This document shows, piece after piece, positions 21,499 through 33,269 of a stretch of DNA of 64,000 bases. Position 1 is the stretch's first letter, and each line of letters begins with the position of its first letter. The DNA comes from Lamellibrachia satsuma. Lineage: Eukaryota > Annelida > Polychaeta > Sabellida > Siboglinidae. The notes below the pieces were generated by a model, which saw only the letters and a program-made list of their open reading frames with translations, was not told the origin of the DNA and searched no databases. The stretch lies in the NCBI GenBank assembly GCA_033239005.1, contig BSQZ01000006.1:11485162-11549161 (forward strand), given 5' to 3'. The position numbers were made by a program, and so were the translations under genes.

Positions 21499-23092
21499 AG
21501 AATAGTTGACACTGCAATAGGGTACAGCTCCTAAAAAGCCATAGGCAGCTGCTCATTATCTTTGAACTTCTTGATCTAGAAAGAGGCTACCCCATTCTAC
21601 ACGGTGATAAATCTACGCCACATAGCTATATCAAGTGGACATTCTTTGTTGAGTCTCACATAGTGATGTAAAGGTTTCACAGAGGCTGCCAAAGATACGA
21701 GATAAGCTACAAAGTGGAATTACTCTGGAAGCAAAATTTAGGTGACTCAATAAGCTCAACAGCTCCTTCTTTGAAATACTGTGCTTATTTCTTTAAACAT
21801 ATCCGATATAGCGATTATCCTGCTAACGACATACGACAGATAGTATTCCTCTTTGTTGATCAGCTCATTTAAACTAGTATGTTTGTGACTGTTATGTGGG
21901 ACGGATAAATCACCAAAGAGAACCATCTTACCGGAATAAGTACCCTCGGTTAAACCTGGGGCACTTAATCTGAACAGTGAGAAGGGGAGTGTCCCGAAGA
22001 TACCTACCAGGAACCGTGTCTTCAATTATTTCATTATTAGTCGACTGACAATTTCGGGCTATGCTTTTGCTGACTATTTATTTGGACACTCCAAACTGGC
22101 CTTTGGTGGCTCACTAATGCCAGTAAAGAAGCCCTCCCTTAAACCTGTGATCAAATTTGTCAAAAGGCCTTATCTAATTGACCCACTACTAGGCCCTCCC
22201 CTCCAGGCTCTCTACGTAAATGGGTGTGGGAGTCACAGTTTGGCCGCCAAATGGGTTCGTCCCCTTTCTGCTATGTGTGTAGGAGTCACAGTCTGTCCGT
22301 CACTAGTGTATGTTTTTAGTAGTCAGTGTATCGATCCAATGGTGTTGTGGGGTGTCTTAGCTCGGTGTCCATCGGACACGTTCCTACCATCTGACCTGGT
22401 TGGGAAGGATACACTGGCATGTGATGCCCTGCAAACCAGGCACAAATGCAGAAACCTACAATTCTGACTCGATCAGGCGCGCTCGGAGTTGTAGTTATTG
22501 CAAACTTCTCTCTGGCTTTCATTATCCCCTTGCACCTACCCTGAAAGTCCGTTTGCCTGCCAGTGACATCACCTCGGGGGAACTGGTGGTTGGCTGTTTT
22601 TGAGTTGGCAAGAAGGGGACATAAACTGCTCAAGTTAGCTACACTGCCAAACAGCCAACACTAATTTGCTTTCTGTCCGACAAACAGCGAGCAAAACAAA
22701 CCATTGTCTCGCACTCCGCAGTCTACTTTAACGGTCTGATGCTGGATAAGCGCGGCTGTTCAGGCAGAAAATGATCGGTGATATTTATAGAAAGCGGTGC
22801 TATCAATCCACGAGCGATGAACACCACAATGGCCTCATCAGCGTCTAACTCCTGACGATGGTCCCATGCTTTTTAAACGCACATATGAATTTGGGCAGGG
22901 TAAGATTGCGGTTAAGGCGAGGGTCAGAGGACAAGGGGTGAAGAAGGTGTTCAAAACTGTACTCGCCGAGTGATTTATCAAAAATTATGCCAGATTAATG
23001 TCTTTATCTTCAAGGATGGGCGATCGCAGGGCAGTTGACACGGCCTCAACGTATGTTAGATTTTTGGACGGAATCCCTGATGTCGAGCACGA

Positions 23093-24022
23093 TCATGTGC
23101 ACGAGTCCGCGAATGCTGGTTCAGATCGTAGGGACTTCTCCGTAGCACGTTCGATAGATGTCATCGCAGTAGCCATTATGTACGTGCCATTCACTCGAGG
23201 TGGAACTGACGTGCCCATCGCAGTCGGCGTGTCCATATCCGTTCGTGCGGCCAAAGAAGATAAATGTGCCATGCTTGCCCGAGCGGTTCCCGGTCCATCG
23301 GAAGGTGTCGTGCGGCGATAATCTCCCACATATGCGTTCTCATCGCCGACCCGGAACTTTGTAGTGCTCGCACTACTTTTTGTGGCGATACTAGGCTGGG
23401 GAAAATACATTCCGCCGTTATTACGTTGTTCGGCATCGCTTGAGCCAGAATCTGACACGCACCGAGTGAAAAAAGTTACAGCCAGTAGGTTGATGCCGCT
23501 GTCGTGCTCTCTTAGCGATCCCGTTGAGATCTGCTGCAACTCTCCAACGGGTTACAGGAGGTGAATGCAGGGGCCTCGTGCGGACAGCACTGGCACTAGC
23601 GTCAAGCGTAAGTTGCTTGTCTACTTCGTTGGTGTTGTGGAAGTTATCCTCGTAAATTCGCACAAGATTCTTCCTGCCTTCTTGATGCCTTTACGTAGTG
23701 AGTAAAGCAGCCAACCAGTTTATAAGGAGTTCAACATCCCCGCGACGATGTTCCCGGCTGGACATGTTTCAGGGTCCTTAGGCGTAGTCGATGGCGTGAT
23801 GTTTTCTAAAAAGTCCACAGAAACCGGCGATGCCGGGGGCGAGTGAATAGATTCTTTACGACGGCGGTCTGCTGGTACATATCGTCGTTCCGCAGCGATT
23901 CGTCTAGGTCGCCTTCGCGGCATTTCGAATACGTAAATGTGGATTAAAGGCAACGAATAAAAGTGACGTGTTTCTTCGTTCATGTTAAGAGAATTCCCCA
24001 TGAAAGGATGTTGCCAGTTCAC
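23093..24022 (-). other. Possible Gag-like region of the YR element
   Basis: Two minus-strand frames (24,022-23,720 and 23,539-23,093) lie where DIRS/Ngaro ORF1 should be, directly inside the right terminal repeat. The first has MPRRRPRRIAAERRYVPADR, a basic N-terminus. The second is Ser/Thr-rich without a zinc knuckle. The assignment rests on position only. Confidence 0.3.
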
Positions 24023-24235
24023 ATAGCTGGGATAATGTTTCTAATTGGTCATAGGCCCCCTGCAGTGATGAAATATAAGGGGTGCTGTCAGTGCCCATAG
24101 TAGGGATAATGCTTATAATTGTTCAGAGGCCGTATGCAGTGAAGGGATGCTCCTTTTAATTGGTCAGCTTTTCATTCCCCAGGCGACCTATTAGGATTCT
24201 CCCCGTAGCTTCCCCAGGAAGCATTGGTCATTTTT
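23963..24235. repeat. Right terminal direct repeat of the YR retrotransposon
   Basis: Begins GTGACGTGTTTCTTCGTTC and ends GAAGCATTGGTCA, matching the left copy. It contains an internal partial duplication of about 110 bases. Confidence 0.6.
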
Positions 24236-24689
24236 ACGTCATAAACCACGCTCAGTGATAACGCTAGGCTTCAAATTATGATTAACGTGTGTAAACTTTA
24301 TCGTGTGTGTACTTACAGCTGGATTAACTATGCACAGGAACATTATATACATCATTCGCGCATTAAAGAGAAGTTGATAAAAACTATTGTCGGAACGGGG
24401 CAAGTTGAGCCACCCAAGGCCCAAGGAAGAGTTAGTTGTGCAGCGGCTAAAGAACGAGGACGAGTATGTTCATTATACCAAAATACATCGAGGAATATTT
24501 GTTTCCGAGCACATTGGAACATCATAGACAACATATAAGCAGTTAGTTACACTGGTTGCGCTTGGCCTTTTAGTCTATATCAATTTACTATGTCGCTTTA
24601 TTAATTAAGCTTGTAGACATGTCTGAGACGTGGTGTACCCATTGCGTAGATATGTTGGCTGACTTATTATGAAATGTTTGCACGCACTC

Positions 24690-25385
24690 ACACACATCCA
24701 TTATATTCATGCCATACATACATCGCACTCACACACATATATTCATGTCATCCATCCATCCTTCCATCCATCCATCCATCCATCCATCCATCCATCCACA
24801 CATACATACATACATACATACATACATACATACATACATACTTACATACATACATACACACATACACACACATGTGTACAAACATACATACATACATGCA
24901 TACAGACATATGCATATATACACATACATACATACACACATACATACATACATACATACATACATACATACATACATACATACATTCATTCATATGTACA
25001 AGAATACATGTAAACATGCATACATTAATACATATATACATACATACATATACACACACACATTCCTACATACGTACATATATGCGTACATATATACACT
25101 TACATACATGCGCACATGCACGCATACACACATTCACACATGCATACACAAATACATACACACATACATGCATACACATATACACACATACATACACACA
25201 TACATATATACATACATACATACATACATACATACATACATACATACATACATACATACATGCATACATATATACATACATACATTCATATATACATACA
25301 TACACATATGCATACACATACACACATATATACATGCATCATTCATACATACATACATACATACATACAGGTACACATATACATA
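24690..25385. repeat. (CATA)n tetranucleotide array with a (CATC)n block
   Basis: About 700 bases of imperfect CATA/TACA repeats, with a (CATC)n segment at about 24,748-24,797 and interspersed CACA and TATA variants. All frames through it are repeat artefacts. It abuts a dispersed repeat at 25,386-25,495. Confidence 0.95.
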
Positions 25386-25495
25386 CGAATAAACAGAAAA
25401 CAAATGGAAACGAACACACGTTTTGGAGACATATATTTATTTTGAGACAATACTGAGAAAACAAGCTGAAACAATAAAGGGCTGTGTGGGAACCG
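25386..25495 (+). repeat. Dispersed repeat with terminal CATA microsatellite, copy 1
   Basis: The text AACGAACACACGTTTTGGAG, ATATATTTATTTTGAGAC and GAGAAAACAAGCTG recurs as the reverse complement at 50,355-50,440. There the same flank is also followed by TATG/CATA repeats. The microsatellite is therefore a property of the repeat family's end. Confidence 0.65.
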
Positions 25496-25927
25496 TTACT
25501 TTTCACGTGATTGATTAAACGCAGTGAATCTCACTTTATTAATTATTTATAAACAGCGCCCGGTTTTTTATGTACGAACCACCACCATGGCCCCCTGGCA
25601 TGCCTACAAAATGTCAACCCAGTGCATGCGAAACTGACGGAGATATGAGGGAGTAGACAAACAGACATACATACATACATACATACAGACAGACAGACAG
25701 ACAGAGACTGCTACCGTTGTGGCTACGGCTACTGTGTGCGTGTGCGTGTTCATGCGTGCTCCATTATGCGTGCATATATGGTCCTGCGCGTGTTTGCTTC
25801 CTGTACTGGACACGATGTTGCGTTGGTTATTTGCTTCAAACAGGTGACAGCAAATTGCCAGCTCTTACAAACGGGACGTTTGTTAAAAGATATTAAGATG
25901 CATTGACCGCTACAGCGCGATTGCTTT

Positions 25928-26625
25928 CCGCAGTTCGTTCTGGTACGGGCGATATTGCAATGCTTACAGGAACGGATTGATGCAACAATTAGCAAACATC
26001 GCTACGACGGTGAACTCATAATAAGAGCTGGAGAAGTCCAGCGGGGCGCCGAAGTTATACGCGAGAAAGGTTAGTTGGTTGCAGGTGTTACACAGGAGAT
26101 ATCCAACGACGACGAGCAAGAGCGTTTTTAGAACGTTGCGTCTGGCGCGTGCGTTCTGCACCACGGCCTCGTGACCGATGTCTGGGGCTTGCGGATGAAC
26201 TTGGTTTCGAAGATGTATAAACATCCTGCTGTAGCACGTAATAAACAAAGTAATCGGAAGGAGGTGTTGGACAATGAATAAAGCAACACCGAATACATTC
26301 TTCCATGATGGAATGGCGAATATCGCCACGTAGTGACAGCGGCCATTAATAACACCGGAAGTTGGCACAATGTAACCCAACATCCGTATTGGCCCTGACA
26401 ACCAGGCGGTGGTGGCCAACAAGAGAACGTTTATCTTCGAGAAAGAGGTGTAGTGACGCAATGTATACACAATTCCCATATACCGTTAAAGGGTCACAGC
26501 TATCAGACGTAATACCATTAAGCTCCACAGCGTCAGTTCATTCAGCCAGAATTTGAACTGTGTAATATAACAAATATCACAACAGCGTTTCCCATCATGC
26601 CAAGAACGGCGTGCTAAAAACATAA
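25928..26625 (-). pseudogene. Class A GPCR 2, decayed pseudogene
   Basis: Closest to the intact receptor at 54,963-55,994. The 171-codon stretch (26,479-25,964) covers TM4 to TM7 nearly residue for residue, including LPITLFITCYSRMFIHLRNQ and RRNVLKTLLLVVVGYLLCN. Lesions seen: the N-terminus and start are absent; TM1 (LGMMGNAVVIFVILHS) joins directly to the TM3 region through a deletion of about 150 bases that removes TM2; the Glu codon of ERY is now TAA; and the Tyr of NPFLY is TAA, cutting the C-tail. The remaining tail sequence (ALQYRPYQNELRK) is still readable after the stop. Confidence 0.9.
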
Positions 26626-28665
26626 TTAAATCCGAAGTGGAAAGTGGATTAAATTTGCACTGCAATCATAAAGATGTCAGTATAATCCGCTAATGATGGC
26701 ATTTGTTATTACAACACAGTACGTAATGTACGTAATGTTAACGTGCAGTGTCAGATTAGTTGCTTTGCACGACCGTTGTTTTAAACCGTACACCCGCGTA
26801 GTTCAGTACTTTGCAAAGCTGACATATGAACGGTCGGTGGACGCAAATAACCACGTCTAAACGAAATAGGTCACGAATGTTTCCAGCGTAAACATATAAG
26901 AGACAATGTACAGAAAATGGTAATATAGCAAAATCATGTACTGTGGTAGACACAAATCGATATGACAGGTCGGTGGACGCAACTAACTACTTCAAAACAT
27001 AAGTCTTGTGAATCCCCTGACACGTCATTAACTTATCATCAATTTGTTCATCATGTGTTGAGTTGGGTATCTGTTCCCGTTAAACTCGCACACGTCTGGT
27101 ACGTTCTTATATGGCGCGGGATCCAGTCATTGGGACTGTTCAAAGCGCTTTGCACTGCTCCACCTAGCAGACCTGTTCATTCCAACGCTATTTCGACTTA
27201 TCTGCGAATTATTCAGCCACGCTGCAATTACTGCGCGAAGAATATTCGTTCAAATATCCACCTATGTCTGCAGACAGGTACTCATTTATACAGCTGATTG
27301 AACTGTGGCAACGTGGGATGACCGAAATTGCGAAAGCTTCGAAACGGCAGAAAGTGGATTCGAACCCGATGAATGTTCAGGATAAAAATAATTTAACTGC
27401 TTATTGTCATAATGGACTGTCGTCCTCATTGCGAAACGCCAAATCGATGCGTGGCAGCAGCACCGGATGAAAAACATCCGGAATGTGCACAGCATCATGA
27501 CGAAAGCATCATAACATGTCGTGTGTTCGAAAGCACCAGGAGGATGACGGAGCTTTTGTTTGACATAGACGCACTGAATTTCCTTAATGTTGCTGGACAT
27601 AATATTTTATATATGTGCACAGTACGTAATGTACGTCCTCAATAAGGTTGCCATGATGTTGTATGATAGTGTACTGATTCTTTACGAGTTCTTAAAAATA
27701 CGGGATTTTAATTGGAAAACATTATCTTTAATTCTCAGCGGGTACCTCATGTGTAACAACGCGTATTGAAGAACTCGTGGCAATAATCAGAAGAAACGAC
27801 GAACGGAAAAACAAATACCTGGAACAGAATGCAAAAAAGAATAACTTAGTCATTGCTGTACTTGACGTATGTTGTTATGTTTTTGCTATTGCCTCGAGCT
27901 CCAAATTACAATAATTATGATAGTCAAGTGAAACATACTAATTCAACGCAGAGCCGCCTCTGCATCATACATGAATTTCAAAACTTATTTGAAGAGAACT
28001 ATCTCCAAAAATAAATAGCTAAATAGTAAACTCATACCAAGGTTCGATAAATTATGCAAGAAAGTATACAATTAACACATATGAGGCAGAATGTGTTATT
28101 CGGAATTGTTATATATGGAAGAAAAACAGCCCTGTACTTACATCTGTGTAAATATAATTCAGTATATCATGCATTTAAAAAATGAAGGAGAGTTATTTCA
28201 GTAATATTACATAGTCCAGACATTAACAATAGTGAACATTTTAACTTCAAATACCGTCGTGGTGAGAACTCCTGTTTAGATTTTATGTCATATATCATAT
28301 ACTAGTTAGCAAAATGTTGAAGTGTTTCGTTGAAGCAATTGTTTTTAATGTTAGTCAATGTTAGTTAATGTAAGTTAGTTTAGGGTTTGGTTAGCGTTAG
28401 ATAGTGTTAATTATTGTTGAGTATGTGTTGTGTGAATTGGTATTTGTGGCGTTAACTATTGATGATTGGTTGTTGTATTCATTTATAATTTCGTAACCAT
28501 TGTCTTGTATTTCAAGTATTCTATGTTCACGTAGAACGATATATTATTATTATTTATATTATGCTTAAGGTCTCAGTGCAGGTCTGCATGGATCAATCAA
28601 CATGCTATTCACAATCATCATGTATTATAACTGTATTCTTATGTTCATGGTTTGACCCTAATAAG

Positions 28666-28668
<3 letters not shown>

Positions 28669-28746
<78 letters not shown>
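28669..28746. repeat. (TC)n microsatellite
   Basis: A pure CT run of about 78 bases. The beta partner at 61,117-61,399 carries a compound (TC)n(TA)n tract at the same place. Confidence 0.95.
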
Positions 28747-28747
<1 letters not shown>

Positions 28748-30927
28748 AATAACTTAACTTTTGCTTCTGCTGCAGCCGTGTTGTAACCAGATGGACATGA
28801 TATATGACTCCATATGGATATTTCGAAATTCTTTCTTTCAAGCCTTATTGCTAGATGGGAAGGTTTAGCAATTTTTCGCATAGGGACTTCATACCACACC
28901 TTACCCTACCAACAACATATCATGCAGTAGGTACATGCAAAACGTTCTCACATTCCGGTAAAGATAAACCTTGTTTATGTCATCAAGTTGCTCTGCTCGA
29001 GTCACTTTTGAATCGTACTTTTAAAAGGCTGGAATTCAATCCGAAACTCGAGTCAAGGACAATTACTCGAACTAATGAATGTATTGTATGTGCGTGTGTA
29101 TTACCAGTTGTTTTATACAAAAGTACTGTGAAGGCACGAATACTTCCAATTGGCATTCTCGTACCAGGATTTCATGTTATGAATTTTTTGATGTTCGACA
29201 CACTGTTTTCGCATGCCTGCGTCTTGTGTCATTGAATTTAATATCCCTACTTAATCTGACTGCCTGGTCTTAATGATACCAAAAACTGGCGTGGAGCCTG
29301 AGCTAGCACACTGTTATCTAGTATAACATGAAGAAGAACGTTATAACTGTCAAATAACAATAGTATAATTCATTTCCAGCGTTTATTTATAGTTCTTTAG
29401 GGCGGTGAAACGAATTTGGTACCGGACGTAGCTGTATAGGGTTACATCCCTGGCTTGCGCCGTTTGCCGCTCAGTGAATTTTCTGCAGTGCAGGGGTGTG
29501 ACTTCAGTCGTGTTTGCCATTTAGCATATTTCGCAGAACAAGTAAAATCCTTTGTGAAATTCATTAAAATGACATACCTCGATTTTCAGGTAGAAAGACC
29601 AAAACATGATACCCCTCAATTGTATTGGTGAGTTCGACCTGATGTGTATCTGCTTTGATCATCTGAAAGCTCTAATGCAGCAGTGCATAAAGCATTAACA
29701 TTACTCCCATCAATTCATGTGCTCAGCATACATAACAGGCCATCCCCATTTCCAATTGTGGAAGATGTATCATATAACTGTTATGTCATGCTTCTGTAGG
29801 ACTGGAGTTAAAATTACAACCCAGAAGAGGTGCATTTTCAAATAGTGCACACCACTCAGAAAGGCCATACACGAAAATAAATATAACTTCAAAAACAAGT
29901 ACTGTAGAACAGCATTCCAATCAAAGAGTATGAGTGTGAAAGGCCCTATTTGTCGAGTCAATTAAATAAGGATATGGAAAATTGCTTTAATGTTTTGACT
30001 TTGAACTAATACAAAACGTGTTTACTTATCAAATATGTTACGTAGTCCTCTGTAAAGTATCTACTATATGGTTGGAAATATATTGTTTGTGTGCAATTAC
30101 CTTATATATGTATTTTGATCCGAATTGAATTGAATTGAGTATAACATTTGTGTATGCACTGTGAAATAGGAAATGCTATGTTATACGTTGTTACACATTT
30201 TTCCCATTCCCGTTTCCCGTTCAACATTACATTGTATGCTTTGTTGTATGTATAATTATTGTGATGTCTTTGTATGATGTAAAAATGTTGAATAAACACC
30301 GATTTAATTAAATTCAGATTAAGTTCAATGCTCTGGTGAAAGATATAGATATGCTCGGCGTTTGCGAACAACAAGGCAGCAAGTCTGTAACTATCAATTC
30401 ACAAAATTTTATTGCATCCAAGTGCCTCACGTCAATAGTCGATTTAAATATCCTTCCTCATTTAAAAGTTTTCGCTCGTCTCTTTTCAGAATCGCTTCGC
30501 GACAAAATAAAACCTATCTAATATCCATTACGACAGTCTAGCTTGTCTAACTGTTTGTGGCAGTTTTATATACTTTTGATGAAACCATCGGAAAAAAAAT
30601 CTTATTAATTATTCGGTAATTAATCCGGTCAAAATTCTACAAGAAAAGTCCAAGGGTGGTCCGGCTCTACATACTTTAACATAAGGTTATTCAAACTTTT
30701 GCTAGTTACCCGATCTAACAATCAAAGTCAAAAGTGTTGAGGTAATGGATTATCAATTAATTGGGGAGGAAGTGCCCACTAAACATATTCCTTCGGGATT
30801 AACGTATTTTCTGATCACTTAAACATAAGAATGTCGGCCGACAGATACGGAGATAGGGAAATCACGAACCTACATATAATGCCGTTTAGTAGTAAGGTGT
30901 CAATATGGCCCGCCATATATTATACTC

Positions 30928-30928
30928 A

Positions 30929-30980
<52 letters not shown>
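30928..30980. repeat. (TA)n microsatellite
   Basis: Lies between CTCAG and TGTTTCCACGAAAA. The partner unit has only AGTATATATGTATTG before the same TCTCCACGAAAA phrase at about 63,115-63,142. Confidence 0.95.
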
Positions 30981-30984
<4 letters not shown>

Positions 30985-31105
30985 TCCACGAAAATTGTTG
31001 CTAACCTTCCGTAATCATAGCATTTATCATTATATATTTGGTTTAACAAACCTAAATACAAAGAGGTTCAGAGGGTATGAACAGTTTTTTTAATATTCAA
31101 TGAGT

Positions 31106-31137
31106 GCACACGCGCGCGCACGCACACACACGCACGC

Positions 31138-31212
<75 letters not shown>
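31106..31212. repeat. (CA)n microsatellite
   Basis: CACA run with CG and AA interruptions, about 107 bases. Confidence 0.95.
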
Positions 31213-31214
<2 letters not shown>

Positions 31215-31504
31215 AATGTAGATGACCATTAATTTGGATTTAAGTATATTTTAAATTGAGGACTTGTTTAAGGCTATGACATGTTTAAGGCATATGACAC
31301 TAGCTATGGGGCGCGCCATGCAGGATCACGTAACTGCATACACTGTCGCTGGTAGATAGGAAATAATGTGGTATGGCCAATATTAACTTTCAAATGTATC
31401 GTCGCCAAGATAATTTAATTTAATCCAAAAATATACCTCCGTATTTACAAAAGAAAAAATTCCTCCACCGCAGAACCATTACAGACTTCACGTAGTATAT
31501 ACAT

Positions 31505-31582
31505 GCTCGTATGTGTGTATATGTGTATGTGTGTATGTTTGTATGTGTGTATGTATGTATGTATGTATGTATGTATGTATGC
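31505..31582. repeat. (TATG)n microsatellite abutting a GPCR relic
   Basis: TGTA/TATG repeats run directly into the GPCR TM7 relic at 31,585. Confidence 0.9.
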
Positions 31583-31584
31583 CA

Positions 31585-31739
31585 TACGATGTTTGCTAAC
31601 TGTTGGATCAATCCCTCTGCCCTCTGTCTATGCGTTGAAATATCGCTCGCATCAGAACTTGCTGCGGACAGTAATATTGAAACAGAATACCTCTGCTGCG
31701 GGTGGCACGTCTTACAGTGAACGTTTGGAGATGTTTTGA
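31585..31739 (+). pseudogene. Class A GPCR relic 5 (TM7 and C-tail only)
   Basis: Reads MFANCWINP, then after a frame change YALKYRSHQNLLRTVILKQN and TSAAGGTSYSE. This corresponds to MFANCCINPFLYALQYRPYQ and the tail of the intact receptors. The indel falls inside NPxxY. Everything upstream of TM7 is replaced by a microsatellite. The relic at 63,841-63,976 starts at the same point and shares the C-tail extension (VAGGTSDSE), so truncation preceded the beta duplication. Confidence 0.85.
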
Positions 31740-31745
31740 ACGGTG

Positions 31746-32850
31746 GAATTTCCTGCGGACACATTGTGGAAGACGATGTTATCTTAATAAATGTTATAAA
31801 CAAATTAAAGCGATATTGCGTATAGCTCTCTAGTGCAAAAACCATAGCATATTACTTAAATCGGCTTCACCCCCATTATTGCACGTTGTTGTCACGATGT
31901 CTTCCTTGTCCGCCCTAGTAATATAATGTACACATGCAAATCTAGTTGGACGGACAGTGAATACGGGCATCCATTAACAAATCATCAGTACGATTATAGC
32001 TTCTTGCAGACATTTTCTCAACCATGCATCATTGGTCTGTCACCTGAAGAACTTGCATGTTTATTGCATATATATATACACCGTGCCAACAATAACGTTT
32101 GTTACTTTTTATTATTTAACCAAATCCATTGTGCTGCCACCAGCAACTTAATTACGTTCCATCGGGTTCTCTTCTTGCCATCGCATATAATGTGACATTA
32201 CGTTAAATTAGACAGCGGGACCTCATCTGTAAATCTGATAGATGGTAGGAACTAGTTATTGTATTTTGATCCAGTGGCCTTTTGCATGACACATGCCTAA
32301 GTTCAGTTCTAGCCTAGGTTAGGCTAATTAGCTCCTAGCCAGCACGAGGCGCTCAGTCGAGTTTACACCCAAAGTAGAACACCTGATGCAGCCCGGGGCA
32401 GCCCCAGCACTCTTAGGAATAATTTAGTGCTGTATAGGCAGTTCTAAAAAAATACCAAATTGGCACACCAAAATAATTTGATGTATACAACAATTCTTGA
32501 AAGCTGCGTAAACTGTTTTGGTATTAATAACTAACTAGCATACCAGGACCAGGAATTTTCCTTTTTTTATTGGTGCCTTTTTGAGAAGCAGGGGCTTCTT
32601 TTGTTGAAATGTCACTACCATTACCTTGTTGTGTAAAATTATAAAACTTTGATATGCAACCATGACACGTTTTGTTGTAATTTGCACCAAACTTGAGGAA
32701 TACATTGTACCACAATACGAATTAAATGTAGTTTTTTTTAATTGTGGTGCTGCGAACATGAAATAAGTTCACAACGGCCACATAATAAATAAATTTACTA
32801 ATTGCTACCCCCCCAGTCTGTCCCAATGGCTGTTGCAGGTTGTGGAGTTA
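31746..32850. other. Intergenic stretch, nothing recognised
   Basis: No domain-bearing frame. A poly-pyrimidine/purine patch near 32,560-32,600 is unremarkable. Confidence 0.5.

Positions 32851-32851
<1 letters not shown>

Positions 32852-32946
<95 letters not shown>
32852..32946. repeat. (TA)n microsatellite with (TG)/(CA) ends
   Basis: About 95 bases, with GTGTG on the left and CACACA on the right, a near-palindromic arrangement. Confidence 0.95.
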
Positions 32947-32947
<1 letters not shown>

Positions 32948-33269
32948 ACATTTTGATTAATGATGAATTGAATTATGGGAAGATTTGCCACTAAAATTTG
33001 GTGATCTGTTCATCCATTAGTCCCGCTGGTGGAATCCAGTTGGATAACAGCTGGTGAGAGGCAGTCATACAACGGCACCCAAGGATATGTCCAACTAGTT
33101 GGCACTTAGGGAGGTGTATGTAGATTTACCGGCGAAGTTGAGTTCCCGTCATGCAAACTGACAGCAGGACGCTAACCCTAATTTATGTTACGGAATTACC
33201 AATTAACTAATGGGTTGAAAGACCAGCGAGGAACTGCTAAAATGAGAACAAACAGCATGACCTAGTTAG

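Larger units (their letters stand above)
20432..24235 (-). mobile_element. DIRS/Ngaro-type tyrosine-recombinase retrotransposon remnant
   Basis: Two direct terminal repeats (20,432-20,590 and 23,963-24,235) bracket minus-strand coding remnants. In element order these are a possible Gag-like region (24,022-23,093), an RT/RNase H end (about 21,760-21,202) and the N-terminal part of a tyrosine recombinase (about 21,170-20,680). Both terminal repeats begin GTGACGTGTTTCTT and contain TTTAATTGGTCAGCTT, TTCTCCCCGTAGC and GCATTGGTCA. Direct rather than inverted ends fit the split-direct-repeat groups (Ngaro/PAT). Most of the RT is unrecognisable and the recombinase lacks its C-terminal catalytic half. 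Confidence 0.6.
26640..31745 (+). repeat. Beta segmental duplication, unit 1
   Basis: Matches 59,650-63,976 in direct orientation and, in part (26,700-27,640), 51,960-52,830 in inverted orientation. Matching blocks with unit 2 include 27,240-27,780 with 59,760-60,190; 28,080-28,670 with 60,470-61,110; 28,745-29,075 with 61,400-61,770; 29,870-30,310 with 62,130-62,560; 30,320-31,010 with 62,565-63,165; and the GPCR relic at the end. Between the blocks are independent insertions and microsatellite changes. No protein-coding gene other than the relic is supported. Confidence 0.8.

Noticed and set aside
22117..22633. Plus- and minus-strand frames of about 105-116 codons
   Set aside because: No motif; they fall within the YR element where RT should be, but I cannot read RT blocks, so no gene is called.
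23720..24022. Basic N-terminal frame considered as a host nuclear protein
   Set aside because: Its position just inside the terminal repeat fits the YR element's ORF1 better, and no host domain is visible.
24669..25456. 260-codon and other Tyr-Ile-His-Thr frames
   Set aside because: Artefacts of the CATA tetranucleotide array.
25590..25760. CRISPR-like or satellite array suspected at the CAGA/CATA patch
   Set aside because: It is a short simple repeat without spacer structure; CRISPR arrays are not expected in an animal genome.
27286..27600. Possible conserved protein in the beta units (27,600-27,286 minus; 51,975-52,412 plus; 59,972-59,790 minus) with MMLCTF.MF.I.C..H.SIWRF
   Set aside because: The frames are similar because the DNA is duplicated; one-base indels break the frame between copies and the opposite strand is equally open, so coding is not supported.
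28900..29273. 126-codon frame after the (TC)n tract
   Set aside because: The matching region of beta unit 2 does not keep the frame; probably chance.
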